64,000 nucleotides of DNA from SB21 sp964415295 (GTDB lineage Bacteria; CLD3; SB21): positions 248,001 to 312,000 of the forward strand of contig CAYPYN010000004.1 in NCBI GenBank assembly GCA_964415295.1, written 5' to 3'. Made by a program: the position numbers and the translations under genes. Below, one piece after another: positions 44,460-53,227 of the stretch (its first letter is position 1; every line of letters begins with the position of its first letter). The notes under the pieces were generated by a model. It saw only the letters and a list, made by a program, of their open reading frames with translations. It was not told where the DNA came from and did not search any database.

Positions 44460-44650
44460 GAAACACCTCCGTTTTGGAATTAAGATACATGCTTAGACCA
44501 ATGTCTACCGGTAAAGATATGATGTGATAGAAAGGAATACGAATGAAAGTATGGCAGAATTGCTAGAACTTCAATACAAAAAAGTACACACGTTCAACAT
44601 ACGAAAGAGTGACATTTCGCAATACATAAGAACCCCTTTAAAGATAGACC

Positions 44651-45454
44651 TTACTTGATCACCAGATTTTCCAATCCTGCTTCCGGTTTTGGGGTCTTCA
44701 TTCCCAGATCCTCCATGGTCTGAACCAGTATTTTGGCTACCGCCAGGTTTCGGAACCATTTGTGATTGGACGGAATGATGTACCATGGAGCATGCTTGGT
44801 ACTGCAATGATTAAATACATCTTCAAACGCATCCATGTACTCGTCCCACTGGCTGCGCTCCTTCAGATCGTTAGAAGAAAATTTCCAATGTTTTTCCTTA
44901 TTGTCCAACCGTTCCTGCAGTCTTTCCTTTTGCTCGTCTTTGGAAATATGGAGGAAGAATTTGAGTATGGTAATGCCATTTTCGACCAACAATTCCTCAA
45001 AATCGTTAATCCGGTCAAAACGATCCTTGGCTACTTCGTCGGTGATCAGTTTATGAACCCGCGTCACCAGTACGTCTTCGTAATGAGAACGGTTGAAAAT
45101 CCCAACATACCCCCGCGGCGGAACGGCTTTGTGATAGCGCCAGAGAAAATCATGCAGGCGTTCTTCATCATTCGGTACTTTGAAACTGGTTACACGGCAG
45201 CTCTGGGGATTGATACCCCGCATCACGTGTTTAATAGTGCCGTCCTTTCCTCCGGCATCCATCGCCTGCAAAATGATCAAGAGCCCGTGTTTCTTCTCCG
45301 CATACATCAACTCCTGCAGGTCGATCATGCGCATGTTGAATTCTTTGAACTGATCCCGGACATCATCCGCTTCTTTATAATCATCCGTATCGTCAGGATC
45401 GTAATCTTTAAGTTTGATTTTTTGGTCGTGAGGAACCTTGAATTTCTTGATCAT
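44651..45454 (-). CDS. ppk2: Polyphosphate kinase 2 family protein
   Basis: A 267-residue PPK2 enzyme, which phosphorylates nucleotides with polyphosphate or the reverse. The P-loop-like MDAGGKDGTIKHV is near residue 68, and the lid block NRSHYEDVLVTRV near 145 is diagnostic. A single PPK2 domain is present. GGGAGG precedes the start. It is downstream of and on the same strand as the transcription units of the redox operon, but 69 bases separate it from the NtrC-like gene, so cotranscription is possible but not shown. Confidence 0.93.
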   Translation of the reverse strand: MIKKFKVPHDQKIKLKDYDPDDTDDYKEADDVRDQFKEFNMRMIDLQELMYAEKKHGLLIILQAMDAGGKDGTIKHVMRGINPQSCRVTSFKVPNDEERLHDFLWRYHKAVPPRGYVGIFNRSHYEDVLVTRVHKLITDEVAKDRFDRINDFEELLVENGITILKFFLHISKDEQKERLQERLDNKEKHWKFSSNDLKERSQWDEYMDAFEDVFNHCSTKHAPWYIIPSNHKWFRNLAVAKILVQTMEDLGMKTPKPEAGLENLVIK

Positions 45455-45523
45455 GATTCGCCTCCCTTTCTCTGGTTACTTGCGTATAAAATACCGGCCT
45501 TTCATCGTGCGACTTTTTGATTA

Positions 45524-46867
45524 TCAGTGACGTTTGAAACCGTACTTTTCAATCTTATGATACAACGTCACGCGGTCGATCCGCAGCATTTCGGCGCTTC
45601 GCGAAATATTCCAGCGGTTCTTTTCGAGTATATGTAAGATATGCCTGCGCTCCACGGCCGACAGACTCAGATCCCCATCGTCCAAGGGTTCCGAACGGGC
45701 AGTATGAAAAGGCAGGTCCGATACCTGTATGGAATCCGTCTTACCTACTACCAGCGCTCTTTCTATTGCGTTTTCTAATTCCCGGACATTGCCCGGCCAT
45801 TCGTACCGCAACAAGAATTCCCGGGCCTCGGTACTCAGAACATGCGGTGTCTTATTCATGGCGGCGGCAAATTTGTGCACAAAATATTCGGCCAGCGGGA
45901 GTATGTCCTCGCGCCGGTCCCGGAGTGGCGGAATGAAAAGTGTGAAGACATTCAGACGGTAATAAAGGTCTTCGCGAAACTTACCGCTTTTCACTTTTTC
46001 CTCAAGAGACTCATTAGTGGCGCCGATAATCCGGCAATCCGAAGGGATCAGCTCCGAACCACCGACCCGGGCGAACCGTTTACTTTCGAGTACTCTCAAA
46101 AGTTCTACCTGCAGACGTGTCGGTATCGATCCGATCTCATCCAGAAAAATAGTGCCTCCGTCGGCCATTTCAAAACGGCCTTTCCGGCGATGATGCGCTC
46201 CGGCCACCGCTCCTTTTTCGTGCCCGAAAAGCTCTATTTCAAGCAAAGGCTCGGACATCGCGCCGCAATTCACCGTCACAATTGGAAAATATTTTCTTTT
46301 GCTGTTCATATGGATCGCCCTGGCCACCAGTTCCTTGCCCGTGCCGCGTTCGCCGCGGATCATGACGTTCGTTTCTGTTTGCGCGACGGAATTGATCAGT
46401 TCAAATATTTTCTTCATCGACGTACTCTCGCCGACGAGATTGTCCGGCCGGATAATCTGGTCGATTTTGTCCTTGAGTTGTTCGTTCTCTGTACGCAAGG
46501 CCTTTTGTTCAAAGGCTTTCTGCACCAGATGATTCAATTCCTCGGGATCGATCGGTTTTGTTATGTAGTCATACGCGCCGTCCTTGAGCGCGGTAATGGC
46601 TGTCGTGACAGAGGCATAAGCCGTAATAAGTATGACAATCGAACCCGGATCGGCTTGTTTGATCTTTTTCAGCAACGTGAGGCCATCCATATCTGGCATT
46701 CGCATGTCCAGCAAATACAGATCGTAGTGATCTTTGATCACACGCGAAAGCGCTCCCTCGCCGCTGCTTTCGGACGTTACGTCATAGCCTTCTTCTTCAA
46801 ACCAATGTTGAAGCGATTCGCGTACGATCGGTTCGTCGTCTACAATCAGAAGTTTTCTTTTTTCCAT
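45524..46867 (-). CDS. NtrC-family response regulator with altered GAFTGA loop
   Basis: A 447-residue regulator: receiver domain (Asp54 in LLDMRMPDMDG), AAA+ domain (Walker A GERGTGKE at 172-179, Walker B GGTIFLDEIG near 240) and Fis-type helix-turn-helix (NISRSAEMLRIDRVTLYHK). The sigma-54 contact loop, normally GAFTGA, reads GAVAGA (219-224). The conserved Phe and Thr are both replaced, so coupling to sigma-54 is questionable. The start ATG at 46867 is one base after the kinase stop, favouring translational coupling; longer starts lie within the kinase gene. It is the last gene of the redox operon and probably pairs with the preceding kinase. Confidence 0.93.
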   Translation of the reverse strand: MEKRKLLIVDDEPIVRESLQHWFEEEGYDVTSESSGEGALSRVIKDHYDLYLLDMRMPDMDGLTLLKKIKQADPGSIVILITAYASVTTAITALKDGAYDYITKPIDPEELNHLVQKAFEQKALRTENEQLKDKIDQIIRPDNLVGESTSMKKIFELINSVAQTETNVMIRGERGTGKELVARAIHMNSKRKYFPIVTVNCGAMSEPLLEIELFGHEKGAVAGAHHRRKGRFEMADGGTIFLDEIGSIPTRLQVELLRVLESKRFARVGGSELIPSDCRIIGATNESLEEKVKSGKFREDLYYRLNVFTLFIPPLRDRREDILPLAEYFVHKFAAAMNKTPHVLSTEAREFLLRYEWPGNVRELENAIERALVVGKTDSIQVSDLPFHTARSEPLDDGDLSLSAVERRHILHILEKNRWNISRSAEMLRIDRVTLYHKIEKYGFKRH

Positions 46868-46868
46868 A

Positions 46869-48464
46869 TTACGATCCCGGTTTATCGGCCAGCGGCAATA
46901 CAATCCTGAATGCGGTTCCCTCCGGAGAGGTCTTTTCAACGTCCACGCTGCCGTGATGGTGAGTGACTATGCCATAAACCACAGCCAGTCCGAGCCCAGT
47001 ACCCTTACCTTCGGATTTGGTTGTAAAAAAGGGTTCATAGATGTGCGGAAGATCTTTTTCCCGGATCCCGGAACCGTTATCTCCGATGCGTAGCACGATC
47101 TTACCGCTGTCCGTCCGGGTTTCAACGGTTATCCTGCCGTTATTGCCGATAGCCTCAATGGCATTCATGAATAAGGCCAATACGGCTTGCTGGATCTTCT
47201 GCGGATCGCACAGTATATCCGAACGGTCGGCTTCAAAACGCTCGGATGTAACGATGCGATTCATTTCCAGATGATGACTCACCAGCGACAGCGCCTTGCG
47301 GATAAGCGTATGCAGATCATGCCGCATAAACATTTCTTCGTCTCGATGGGAGAAAACCAGCAGATCTTTGACAATGCGTCCGCAGCGCACCGATTCCTCC
47401 GAGATCATACCTAAATGCTCCAGTATTTTCGAATACTCGCGATCCTTTTGCATCTGTTGCAATTGCCGGCTTATCAACTTACTGAACGTCAAAATGCCTT
47501 CGAGAGGATTATTCAATTCGTGCGCAACGGTTGCGGATAACTTGCCAAGGGCGGCTAATTTTTCTATTTGAACGATTTGTTCGTATACTTTCTTCAATTC
47601 TTCGGTTTTTTCATTCACTTTGGTATTCAGACTCTCCGACCACTCACGGATTTCCCTATGGGCCACATCCAGCTTGGAGGACATGTCATTGAAGCGTGCG
47701 GCCAAGAGCCCCAGTTCATCACTGGAATCGAGAGTGATTCGGTAAGTCAGGTTACCCTGCCCGATCTCCCGCATGCCTTTATGAATGCGTCTTATCGGAC
47801 GATTTACCAGCACGGTAATAAAAAAGCCGCAACACAAAGAAATGATCGCGGTCAAAGCGACCGAGCCGTAGACAATGTCTCGGGTGTTGGAGCGGATGAG
47901 TTTTTCCGCCCGATCAAACGAGATAACCACATCCAGCACACCTAGGATCTTTTCTTCGGTCTTATGGGCGTGGCATCCGGACGAGAAGCATTCTTTCTCG
48001 TTCTCGATCGGATTGATGAGGCCCAGCACCTTTTGGCCTCCGGACTGAGTGTATAAGCGGGTCAAGGCGCTGGTGGGTACCTTGGAGAGTGCTGTGGACT
48101 CGCTGTGACAAATGATGCAGGCTTCGGCCTTGATATCTACCGTTTTCAGTCGCTCCGACGGATCGGTCGAGAACATAATGGTGCCGAGTTTATTGTAAAT
48201 GCGTATTTGCACCACATCATGCTCCTTCCCGATCGTATGGATAATGTGGTGAACGTCTTCCCTCCGGTTTAGCAGCATGGAGTAACGCGTGGACTTTTTT
48301 ATAACGTCGCTGAGCTGATAGGCGTTTTGCGCATACGTGCGGGTCAATTCGGATTCGAGGCGTGCGGTAGTGAAATACGTATATAGAGCAAGATTAACGA
48401 GAAGAATTCCGGAGATCACCAAGATCAGTTTGACGCTTAACTTATGTATCCATCCAAACCGCAT
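46869..48464 (-). CDS. Sensor histidine kinase with haem-c motifs (kinase 1)
   Basis: A 531-residue membrane kinase. The start ATG at 48464 has GGAG five bases upstream; a GTG at 48506 is less likely. A transmembrane helix (about 10-31) and a second (about 198-220) enclose a periplasmic domain with CIICH (Cys116-His120) and CFSSGCH (Cys159-His165, CX4CH), both haem-c attachment patterns. A HAMP domain, HisKA with VAHELNNP, and a complete ATPase domain (NAIEAIG, GDNGSGI, GTGLGL) follow. It likely reports periplasmic redox state or a haem ligand to the NtrC-like regulator encoded next. Confidence 0.92.
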   Translation of the reverse strand: MRFGWIHKLSVKLILVISGILLVNLALYTYFTTARLESELTRTYAQNAYQLSDVIKKSTRYSMLLNRREDVHHIIHTIGKEHDVVQIRIYNKLGTIMFSTDPSERLKTVDIKAEACIICHSESTALSKVPTSALTRLYTQSGGQKVLGLINPIENEKECFSSGCHAHKTEEKILGVLDVVISFDRAEKLIRSNTRDIVYGSVALTAIISLCCGFFITVLVNRPIRRIHKGMREIGQGNLTYRITLDSSDELGLLAARFNDMSSKLDVAHREIREWSESLNTKVNEKTEELKKVYEQIVQIEKLAALGKLSATVAHELNNPLEGILTFSKLISRQLQQMQKDREYSKILEHLGMISEESVRCGRIVKDLLVFSHRDEEMFMRHDLHTLIRKALSLVSHHLEMNRIVTSERFEADRSDILCDPQKIQQAVLALFMNAIEAIGNNGRITVETRTDSGKIVLRIGDNGSGIREKDLPHIYEPFFTTKSEGKGTGLGLAVVYGIVTHHHGSVDVEKTSPEGTAFRIVLPLADKPGS

Positions 48465-48564
48465 CGCGTCTCCAATTGAAGTGTGGCAATGTACCAAAAA
48501 CGACACTCAGCCGCAATACGTCTGAGAGAAGCCTGCGACCGGTTCTCAACTGGCCGCACGTCTT

Positions 48565-49296
48565 CTATAAACTCTTGATCCGGATCTTCTGCTTAAAAAG
48601 AAAATTCAGAATTTCGAAATAATTGTCTTTACCGATACGCTGATACAAAAACCGCCCGCCCGCACCTCTGCTCATGGATGGTATTTCAGGAACCTGCTCC
48701 TTCAGTCTGACGAGCTTTCGGGAAAGGCCGATCAATTGCTGCTGCCACTCCTGCTGTGAGAGCCTTTCCCTTTCGATCTCGCCTTTCTCCGATTGAATGA
48801 TGCCGAGGACGCCACGCATCGGCCCTTCGCCGATCCCATCTTCGGATTTATCAAGAAAAAGAAAATGGATCGGCGACATTACGGTCAAACCTCCCCAGGC
48901 GCCGCTCAAGGTCACACAGGCCTGACCTTTCCGGATCCGTTCGCCCTGACGGCATGGCACCACCGAGAAGACGTTATCGAGGAACCGAATGGCCAGCGAA
49001 CTGAGACTGATGCGGTATGTACGATCGGGTAATTCATCCAGAACGAGGTTGCCGGGAAGATAAATGGAACGTTTATTCGGATACTCGGTCATAAGACTAT
49101 TGAGGATACGGTCGAGCATATCGGATCCGTCTTCCTGAGCCCCTATATCTTCCTTTACCGTTTGAATATGGCTGCGGTTCCTCATCACATTGTCGAAGTC
49201 ACAATGCTCGCAGTCAAAGGATTTGTCGCACAGTTTATAATCCACAACATGCGAGGCCATCCAAACACATGCGGCATTTTCGATATTGCTTTTCAC
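48565..49296 (-). CDS. Cys-rich glycine-cleavage-H-like protein
   Basis: A 243-residue protein from a GTG start preceded by GAGGAAC. The N-terminus has the motif CVWM..VVDYKLCDKSFDCEHC with Cys10, Cys23, Cys29 and Cys32, known to me from H-protein-like proteins of anaerobes and possibly metal or cluster binding. The middle (about 80-165) resembles a GcvH barrel-sandwich hybrid (SLSSLAIRFLDNV, then a GLTVMSPI turn), but the lipoyl lysine is missing. The C-terminal 75 residues are helical and basic. There is no glycine-cleavage gene nearby. It lies inside the signalling operon, between a response regulator and kinase 1. Confidence 0.82.
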   Translation of the reverse strand: MKSNIENAACVWMASHVVDYKLCDKSFDCEHCDFDNVMRNRSHIQTVKEDIGAQEDGSDMLDRILNSLMTEYPNKRSIYLPGNLVLDELPDRTYRISLSSLAIRFLDNVFSVVPCRQGERIRKGQACVTLSGAWGGLTVMSPIHFLFLDKSEDGIGEGPMRGVLGIIQSEKGEIERERLSQQEWQQQLIGLSRKLVRLKEQVPEIPSMSRGAGGRFLYQRIGKDNYFEILNFLFKQKIRIKSL

Positions 49297-49335
49297 TTCG
49301 TTCCTCTTTCGAGGTCCGTTTGATGGTACGAAATA

Positions 49336-50499
49336 TTACCTTACAAAAAACTCAGCCACCACTTTTTGCCAGTTCACATCCGACAGTTTTTCAAACTGGC
49401 CAACATAGATCTGGCTGTCTTCGACGTATTCACCGGCCGGCTTTTCCGATTTCAAAAGGTCTTTCATCAGATTCTTTAACTTTTCTAGATCTTCCTGGAA
49501 AAAGGCCACGGCCGACTTGCCGATGTGCATACTCTTTATCTCGTGATCGAAATTATCCGTGTCAAAAGAGCAGATCCAGTTGCCCTCGTAGGGCGTCACA
49601 TCCAGCGCCGATGTATTGTCCTTGACGTACTGATTGATCTGAGATATCTTGCCGCTGACCGGGGAATTGAACGTCACACTCCGATTGCCCTGCCTGACGG
49701 TGAATAACGGCTGGCCGGCTTTGACGGTCATTCCAAGGTTCGGCAACTCAACGGATCCGACACGACCTATCAGTTTTTTGGCAAAGTCGTCGAGTCCGAC
49801 CTTGGCAATGCCCTCTTGATTGATACTGACCCATGTATGATTCTTGGAAATGAACACACCGCCCGGTATCGAAAATTCGCCGCGTACAAAATCCCCTGAG
49901 GCGGGCATGTGCGTGATGTGGACCTGCGGTTTGAGTTGTTTCTGGATCCGGTCCTGGCGTTTGATCAGGGTTTTCTTTACGAAATCCAGCAATTCATCTT
50001 CGGTAAAAGGCTTCTGCACGTAATCCATCGCACCGTATTTCATCGTCTCAACGGCTGTTTCCACGGAGGCATAACCGGTGATAATAATCACATCGATATC
50101 CGGACGCATATGTTTGACCGCTTTGGTCACCTCCACACCGTCCATGGCCGGCATCTTGAGATCCGTAAATACAAAATCATAATGATGCTTCTGAATAAGC
50201 CCGAGTGCTTCCTGACCTGTTTCGACGGTGTCTACCGAATAGCCGTCGAGGACCAGGATTTTGCGGAAGCTCCCCAAAATGACCTCTTCGTCATCCACAC
50301 ACAGAATTTTGGCCTTCGGATTTTGTACTTCGGCGCGCTTGAGCGTTTTGGCTTCATGGGTAAAGTCCAGACGGAGGCTTTCCTGCAACACGGTCTCGCG
50401 TTCTTTCTTTAGTTTTTTCTCCGTTAACTGTTTTGCGATCACGCGAATAAGGATGTCCGCGATGATGAAGATGATGACTGCAACGATTAATAGTGCCAT
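49336..50499 (-). CDS. Membrane-anchored response regulator with H-protein-like output
   Basis: A 387-residue protein with an N-terminal transmembrane helix (about 2-22), a basic coiled linker, a receiver domain (residues 64-190, Asp113 in FTDLKMPAMDG) and a GcvH-like domain (about 211-345). The latter has the AKVGLDDFAKKLIG block and the turn NSPVSGKISQIN of H proteins, but the residue matching the lipoyl lysine is Asn272. AGGAGATAC precedes the start. No DNA-binding domain is seen. The anchor would keep the phosphorylated regulator at the inner membrane, close to the NrfD-type subunit encoded in the same operon. Confidence 0.88.
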   Translation of the reverse strand: MALLIVAVIIFIIADILIRVIAKQLTEKKLKKERETVLQESLRLDFTHEAKTLKRAEVQNPKAKILCVDDEEVILGSFRKILVLDGYSVDTVETGQEALGLIQKHHYDFVFTDLKMPAMDGVEVTKAVKHMRPDIDVIIITGYASVETAVETMKYGAMDYVQKPFTEDELLDFVKKTLIKRQDRIQKQLKPQVHITHMPASGDFVRGEFSIPGGVFISKNHTWVSINQEGIAKVGLDDFAKKLIGRVGSVELPNLGMTVKAGQPLFTVRQGNRSVTFNSPVSGKISQINQYVKDNTSALDVTPYEGNWICSFDTDNFDHEIKSMHIGKSAVAFFQEDLEKLKNLMKDLLKSEKPAGEYVEDSQIYVGQFEKLSDVNWQKVVAEFFVR

Positions 50500-50552
50500 G
50501 ATGTATCTCCTAGACGTTTCGTCCGGTTATGTTAGATCAATTATTTGAAACG

Positions 50553-51344
50553 TTATAATTTATCTGAACTATAGGGTAATAATTGTCTGGTCTCGTAATC
50601 GATATCGGTCGGAATAACACGGTATATCCAGCCTTCGAAATAAGGATCTTTTTCAACAATGCTTGGGTTTTCCCTGATGCTCTTATTTACCTCAATGATC
50701 CGGCCCGATACCGGTGACAGGATCTTATGTATCCTATCATCCCCCGACCGGATCACGGCACAGCTCGTGCCCTGAGCAATCTCTTCGTCCGCGGCCAGCA
50801 ATTCAATCTCTTTCACCGATTCTATGGTCTTCAGGAATAGATCGCAGACACCCACGACGGCATTGCCTTCATTCTCCTGATATACCCAGCTGGAGTAGCC
50901 CAATCGAAGATACCGGGCCGGACATGGTACGAAAAGAAGGCCGCTATGGCGCTTAGCCTGTTTTTCCTTTATCTCCTGGTATCGGTGAGCACGGTATAGC
51001 GAACCCAGAAGTTCATCTACCGTAAAGGGCTTCGGAATAAAATCAACAGCACCCTGATACAGGGAATTGACCGCATTCTCAACCGTCGAATAGCCGGTCA
51101 TCATGATGAGCACAGCACGACTGTCCCTGTTTTTCAATTCCTCCAGGATCTGAAAACCGTCACCATCAGGCATCATAATGTCGCAGAGTACGATCGGATA
51201 CTCGTTGGCCGCGATCTTTTCAATAGCCGACTGCACATTGAGTGCCGAATCGACAACGTATTTCTCCAGTGAACAGATCTTTATCAAGCCGTCCAGTATC
51301 ACCTGTTCATCGTCTATGGCCAATATGTCTGCCGTTCGATTCAT
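50553..51344 (-). CDS. Response regulator with H-protein-like output
   Basis: A 263-residue regulator: receiver domain (residues 5-125, Asp55 in LCDIMMPDGDG) followed by a GcvH-like barrel-sandwich domain (about 140-250). The hairpin ILSPVSGRIIEVNKSI aligns with the H-protein lipoyl turn; the lysine position is an acidic residue. There is no transmembrane segment or HTH, so the output is probably protein contact. AGGAATACTGC precedes the ATG, which lies 9 bases after kinase 2, implying coupling with that kinase. Confidence 0.88.
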   Translation of the reverse strand: MNRTADILAIDDEQVILDGLIKICSLEKYVVDSALNVQSAIEKIAANEYPIVLCDIMMPDGDGFQILEELKNRDSRAVLIMMTGYSTVENAVNSLYQGAVDFIPKPFTVDELLGSLYRAHRYQEIKEKQAKRHSGLLFVPCPARYLRLGYSSWVYQENEGNAVVGVCDLFLKTIESVKEIELLAADEEIAQGTSCAVIRSGDDRIHKILSPVSGRIIEVNKSIRENPSIVEKDPYFEGWIYRVIPTDIDYETRQLLPYSSDKL

Positions 51345-51353
51345 GCAGTATTC

Positions 51354-53219
51354 CTATTTATAAGGCAGCCGAATAGTGAAAGTAGTTCCTTTCCCTATTT
51401 CGCTATCAACACCGATGGTACCGTTATGATTGTCGATGATACCCCAAATGACGGCCAGGCCAAGGCCGGTACCTTTTTGTCCTTTGGTGGTGAAAAACGG
51501 TTCGAAGATCTTTGGTAAATCTTCTTTATTGATGCCGCTGCCGGTATCGGTTATTCGGATCTCAAGATATTCTTTTAGTCCGGCCGAATCGACAAAATCC
51601 CACTTCTCCCAATCGCTGTTCTCCGAGGAACAGACCTCATAAGTTCCTTCTCCGCTGATCTCAAACGAAAGAACCGGGGCTCCGCAATTCGGACAGTTCT
51701 TACCTTGCTGGACGATGGAATTCTGACAATCGGGACACACGTATTTCGCGTCCTTACCGATATCAAAACCTGTTGTGAAATTATTTCTGTGTTTGCCGTA
51801 TATCGGATCCAAATGGATTATCCCTTCATGCCCGCCGGATATGACCTTGACCTTTAATGCTGGGAATCCGTCGATCTTGTATTCATTGTCGATGAGGCTG
51901 TGCCGCTTGGGACAAGTCGCTTTTTTGACTTGCGCCACACCGAACGGCGATAGTGAAATATGCTTGGTTGTGATCGTGATATTTCCGCCGTCCTTACCGA
52001 TCGCATCGGCGGCATTGACAAAAAGATTGATGAAAACCTGCTCCATTTGGTTGGAATCTACCGTGATCGGCGGCAGATCGGGTTCGATCTGTTTGACGAT
52101 CTTGACTTTTCGCATGGACAGCTGTTTTTCGATCACGGCTATGGCTCTTACAATGATCTCTCCGACATCGGCCATGGTTTTCTTGGGAACCGATTGCCGC
52201 GCAAAATCAAGCAGACTTTTGACGATCTCACGGCTCCGCAATGTCTCACGCACGATAACTTTGAGGTCTTCCTGAAATTCAGGATTATCCTTGGTCCGTT
52301 TGAGCAGAAAACTGCTGTAGGTCAGTACGCCCGTGAGAGGATTATTGATCTCATGCGCAACGCCGGCCGCAAGTCGACCCAGAGAAGCCATCTTGTCCGA
52401 TTGAAAGAGCTGCATCCTCGCTTCGGATAACTTCTTGGTCATATTGTTGAAGGATTCGCCCAGTTTACCAATCTCATTGTCCCCCAAATCTTTTATCGCG
52501 TAACTCAAATTACCCTGACTCACCTGCTGTGTCGCGTGAAGCAGATCGCGGACCGGATGCGATACCCACCGGCCGACAAAAAAAGCGATAAGGGAGCCCA
52601 ATGCTACTATGGCGATCATCGCGAAAATGACGATCTCCCACTCCCTGGTAACAATGGCATTGTCGACTTCAGCCAATGAAATTGAAACATCCAGAACTCC
52701 CAGAACCTTCTGGTTTTCCGGATGCGCGTGGCAGTCGTTTTCCCAGCAGGACCGTTCGTTGTAAATCGGCGTGATGATGCCAAGTACACGATTGGAATCC
52801 TTGTGGACCTTAAATATGCGCGTTCTTTCTGTGATAGAGATCTGCTCCAGTGCCTTATCTTCGGCGTGGCAAGCATAACAGCTCTCCTCTTTCTTATCTA
52901 CCATCTTATTGATATTCGCCGAATCGGAGGAGTAGATGATCTCGCCAACTTTATTGATGATGCGGACATCGCGTATTTGAGGCTGGGTGCCGATGGAATT
53001 GATGGTCTGCTGGATCCGATCTCGCTGGTTGAACATCATATCGAATCGGGTGCTGGCGATGACGGTCTCCCCCAACTGGTTGGCATGACGCTCAACCTCC
53101 GCTATCAGCGTATTACTCTGGGACTTGATATTGAAATAGGCAAATACGCCGATGATAAGAAGCGAAGCGAGCGCAACCACGGAGATCAGACGAAATCCTA
53201 TTTTATTGAACATGGTCAT
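51354..53219 (-). CDS. Sensor histidine kinase with haem-c motifs and zinc-ribbon insertion (kinase 2)
   Basis: A 621-residue membrane kinase built like kinase 1: transmembrane helices at about 10-29 and 195-216 flank a periplasmic domain with CYACH (Cys114-His118) and CWENDCH (Cys158-His164). HAMP and HisKA (VAHEINNP, His289) follow. In the ATPase domain the N box (NAADAIG, Asn402) and G1 box (DTGSG, 558-562) are separated by about 155 residues instead of roughly 35. The extra segment carries Cys436, His440, CPDC (495-498) and CPNC (509-512), a zinc-ribbon-like knuckle pair. The catalytic boxes themselves are intact. It starts 8 bases after the cytochrome gene. Confidence 0.93.
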   Translation of the reverse strand: MTMFNKIGFRLISVVALASLLIIGVFAYFNIKSQSNTLIAEVERHANQLGETVIASTRFDMMFNQRDRIQQTINSIGTQPQIRDVRIINKVGEIIYSSDSANINKMVDKKEESCYACHAEDKALEQISITERTRIFKVHKDSNRVLGIITPIYNERSCWENDCHAHPENQKVLGVLDVSISLAEVDNAIVTREWEIVIFAMIAIVALGSLIAFFVGRWVSHPVRDLLHATQQVSQGNLSYAIKDLGDNEIGKLGESFNNMTKKLSEARMQLFQSDKMASLGRLAAGVAHEINNPLTGVLTYSSFLLKRTKDNPEFQEDLKVIVRETLRSREIVKSLLDFARQSVPKKTMADVGEIIVRAIAVIEKQLSMRKVKIVKQIEPDLPPITVDSNQMEQVFINLFVNAADAIGKDGGNITITTKHISLSPFGVAQVKKATCPKRHSLIDNEYKIDGFPALKVKVISGGHEGIIHLDPIYGKHRNNFTTGFDIGKDAKYVCPDCQNSIVQQGKNCPNCGAPVLSFEISGEGTYEVCSSENSDWEKWDFVDSAGLKEYLEIRITDTGSGINKEDLPKIFEPFFTTKGQKGTGLGLAVIWGIIDNHNGTIGVDSEIGKGTTFTIRLPYK

Positions 53220-53227
53220 GATTCAAG

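Noticed and set aside
45842..46909. Long open frame on the plus strand opposite the NtrC-like gene, and similar antisense frames opposite ahcY, the GT5 gene and the E1 gene.
   Set aside because: They lie wholly inside well-supported genes, have no recognisable domains, and their composition follows from codon bias of the real gene.
48565..51344. A glycine-cleavage H protein involved in metabolism.
   Set aside because: The lipoyl lysine is missing, receiver domains are attached to two of the three, and no gcv genes are present.
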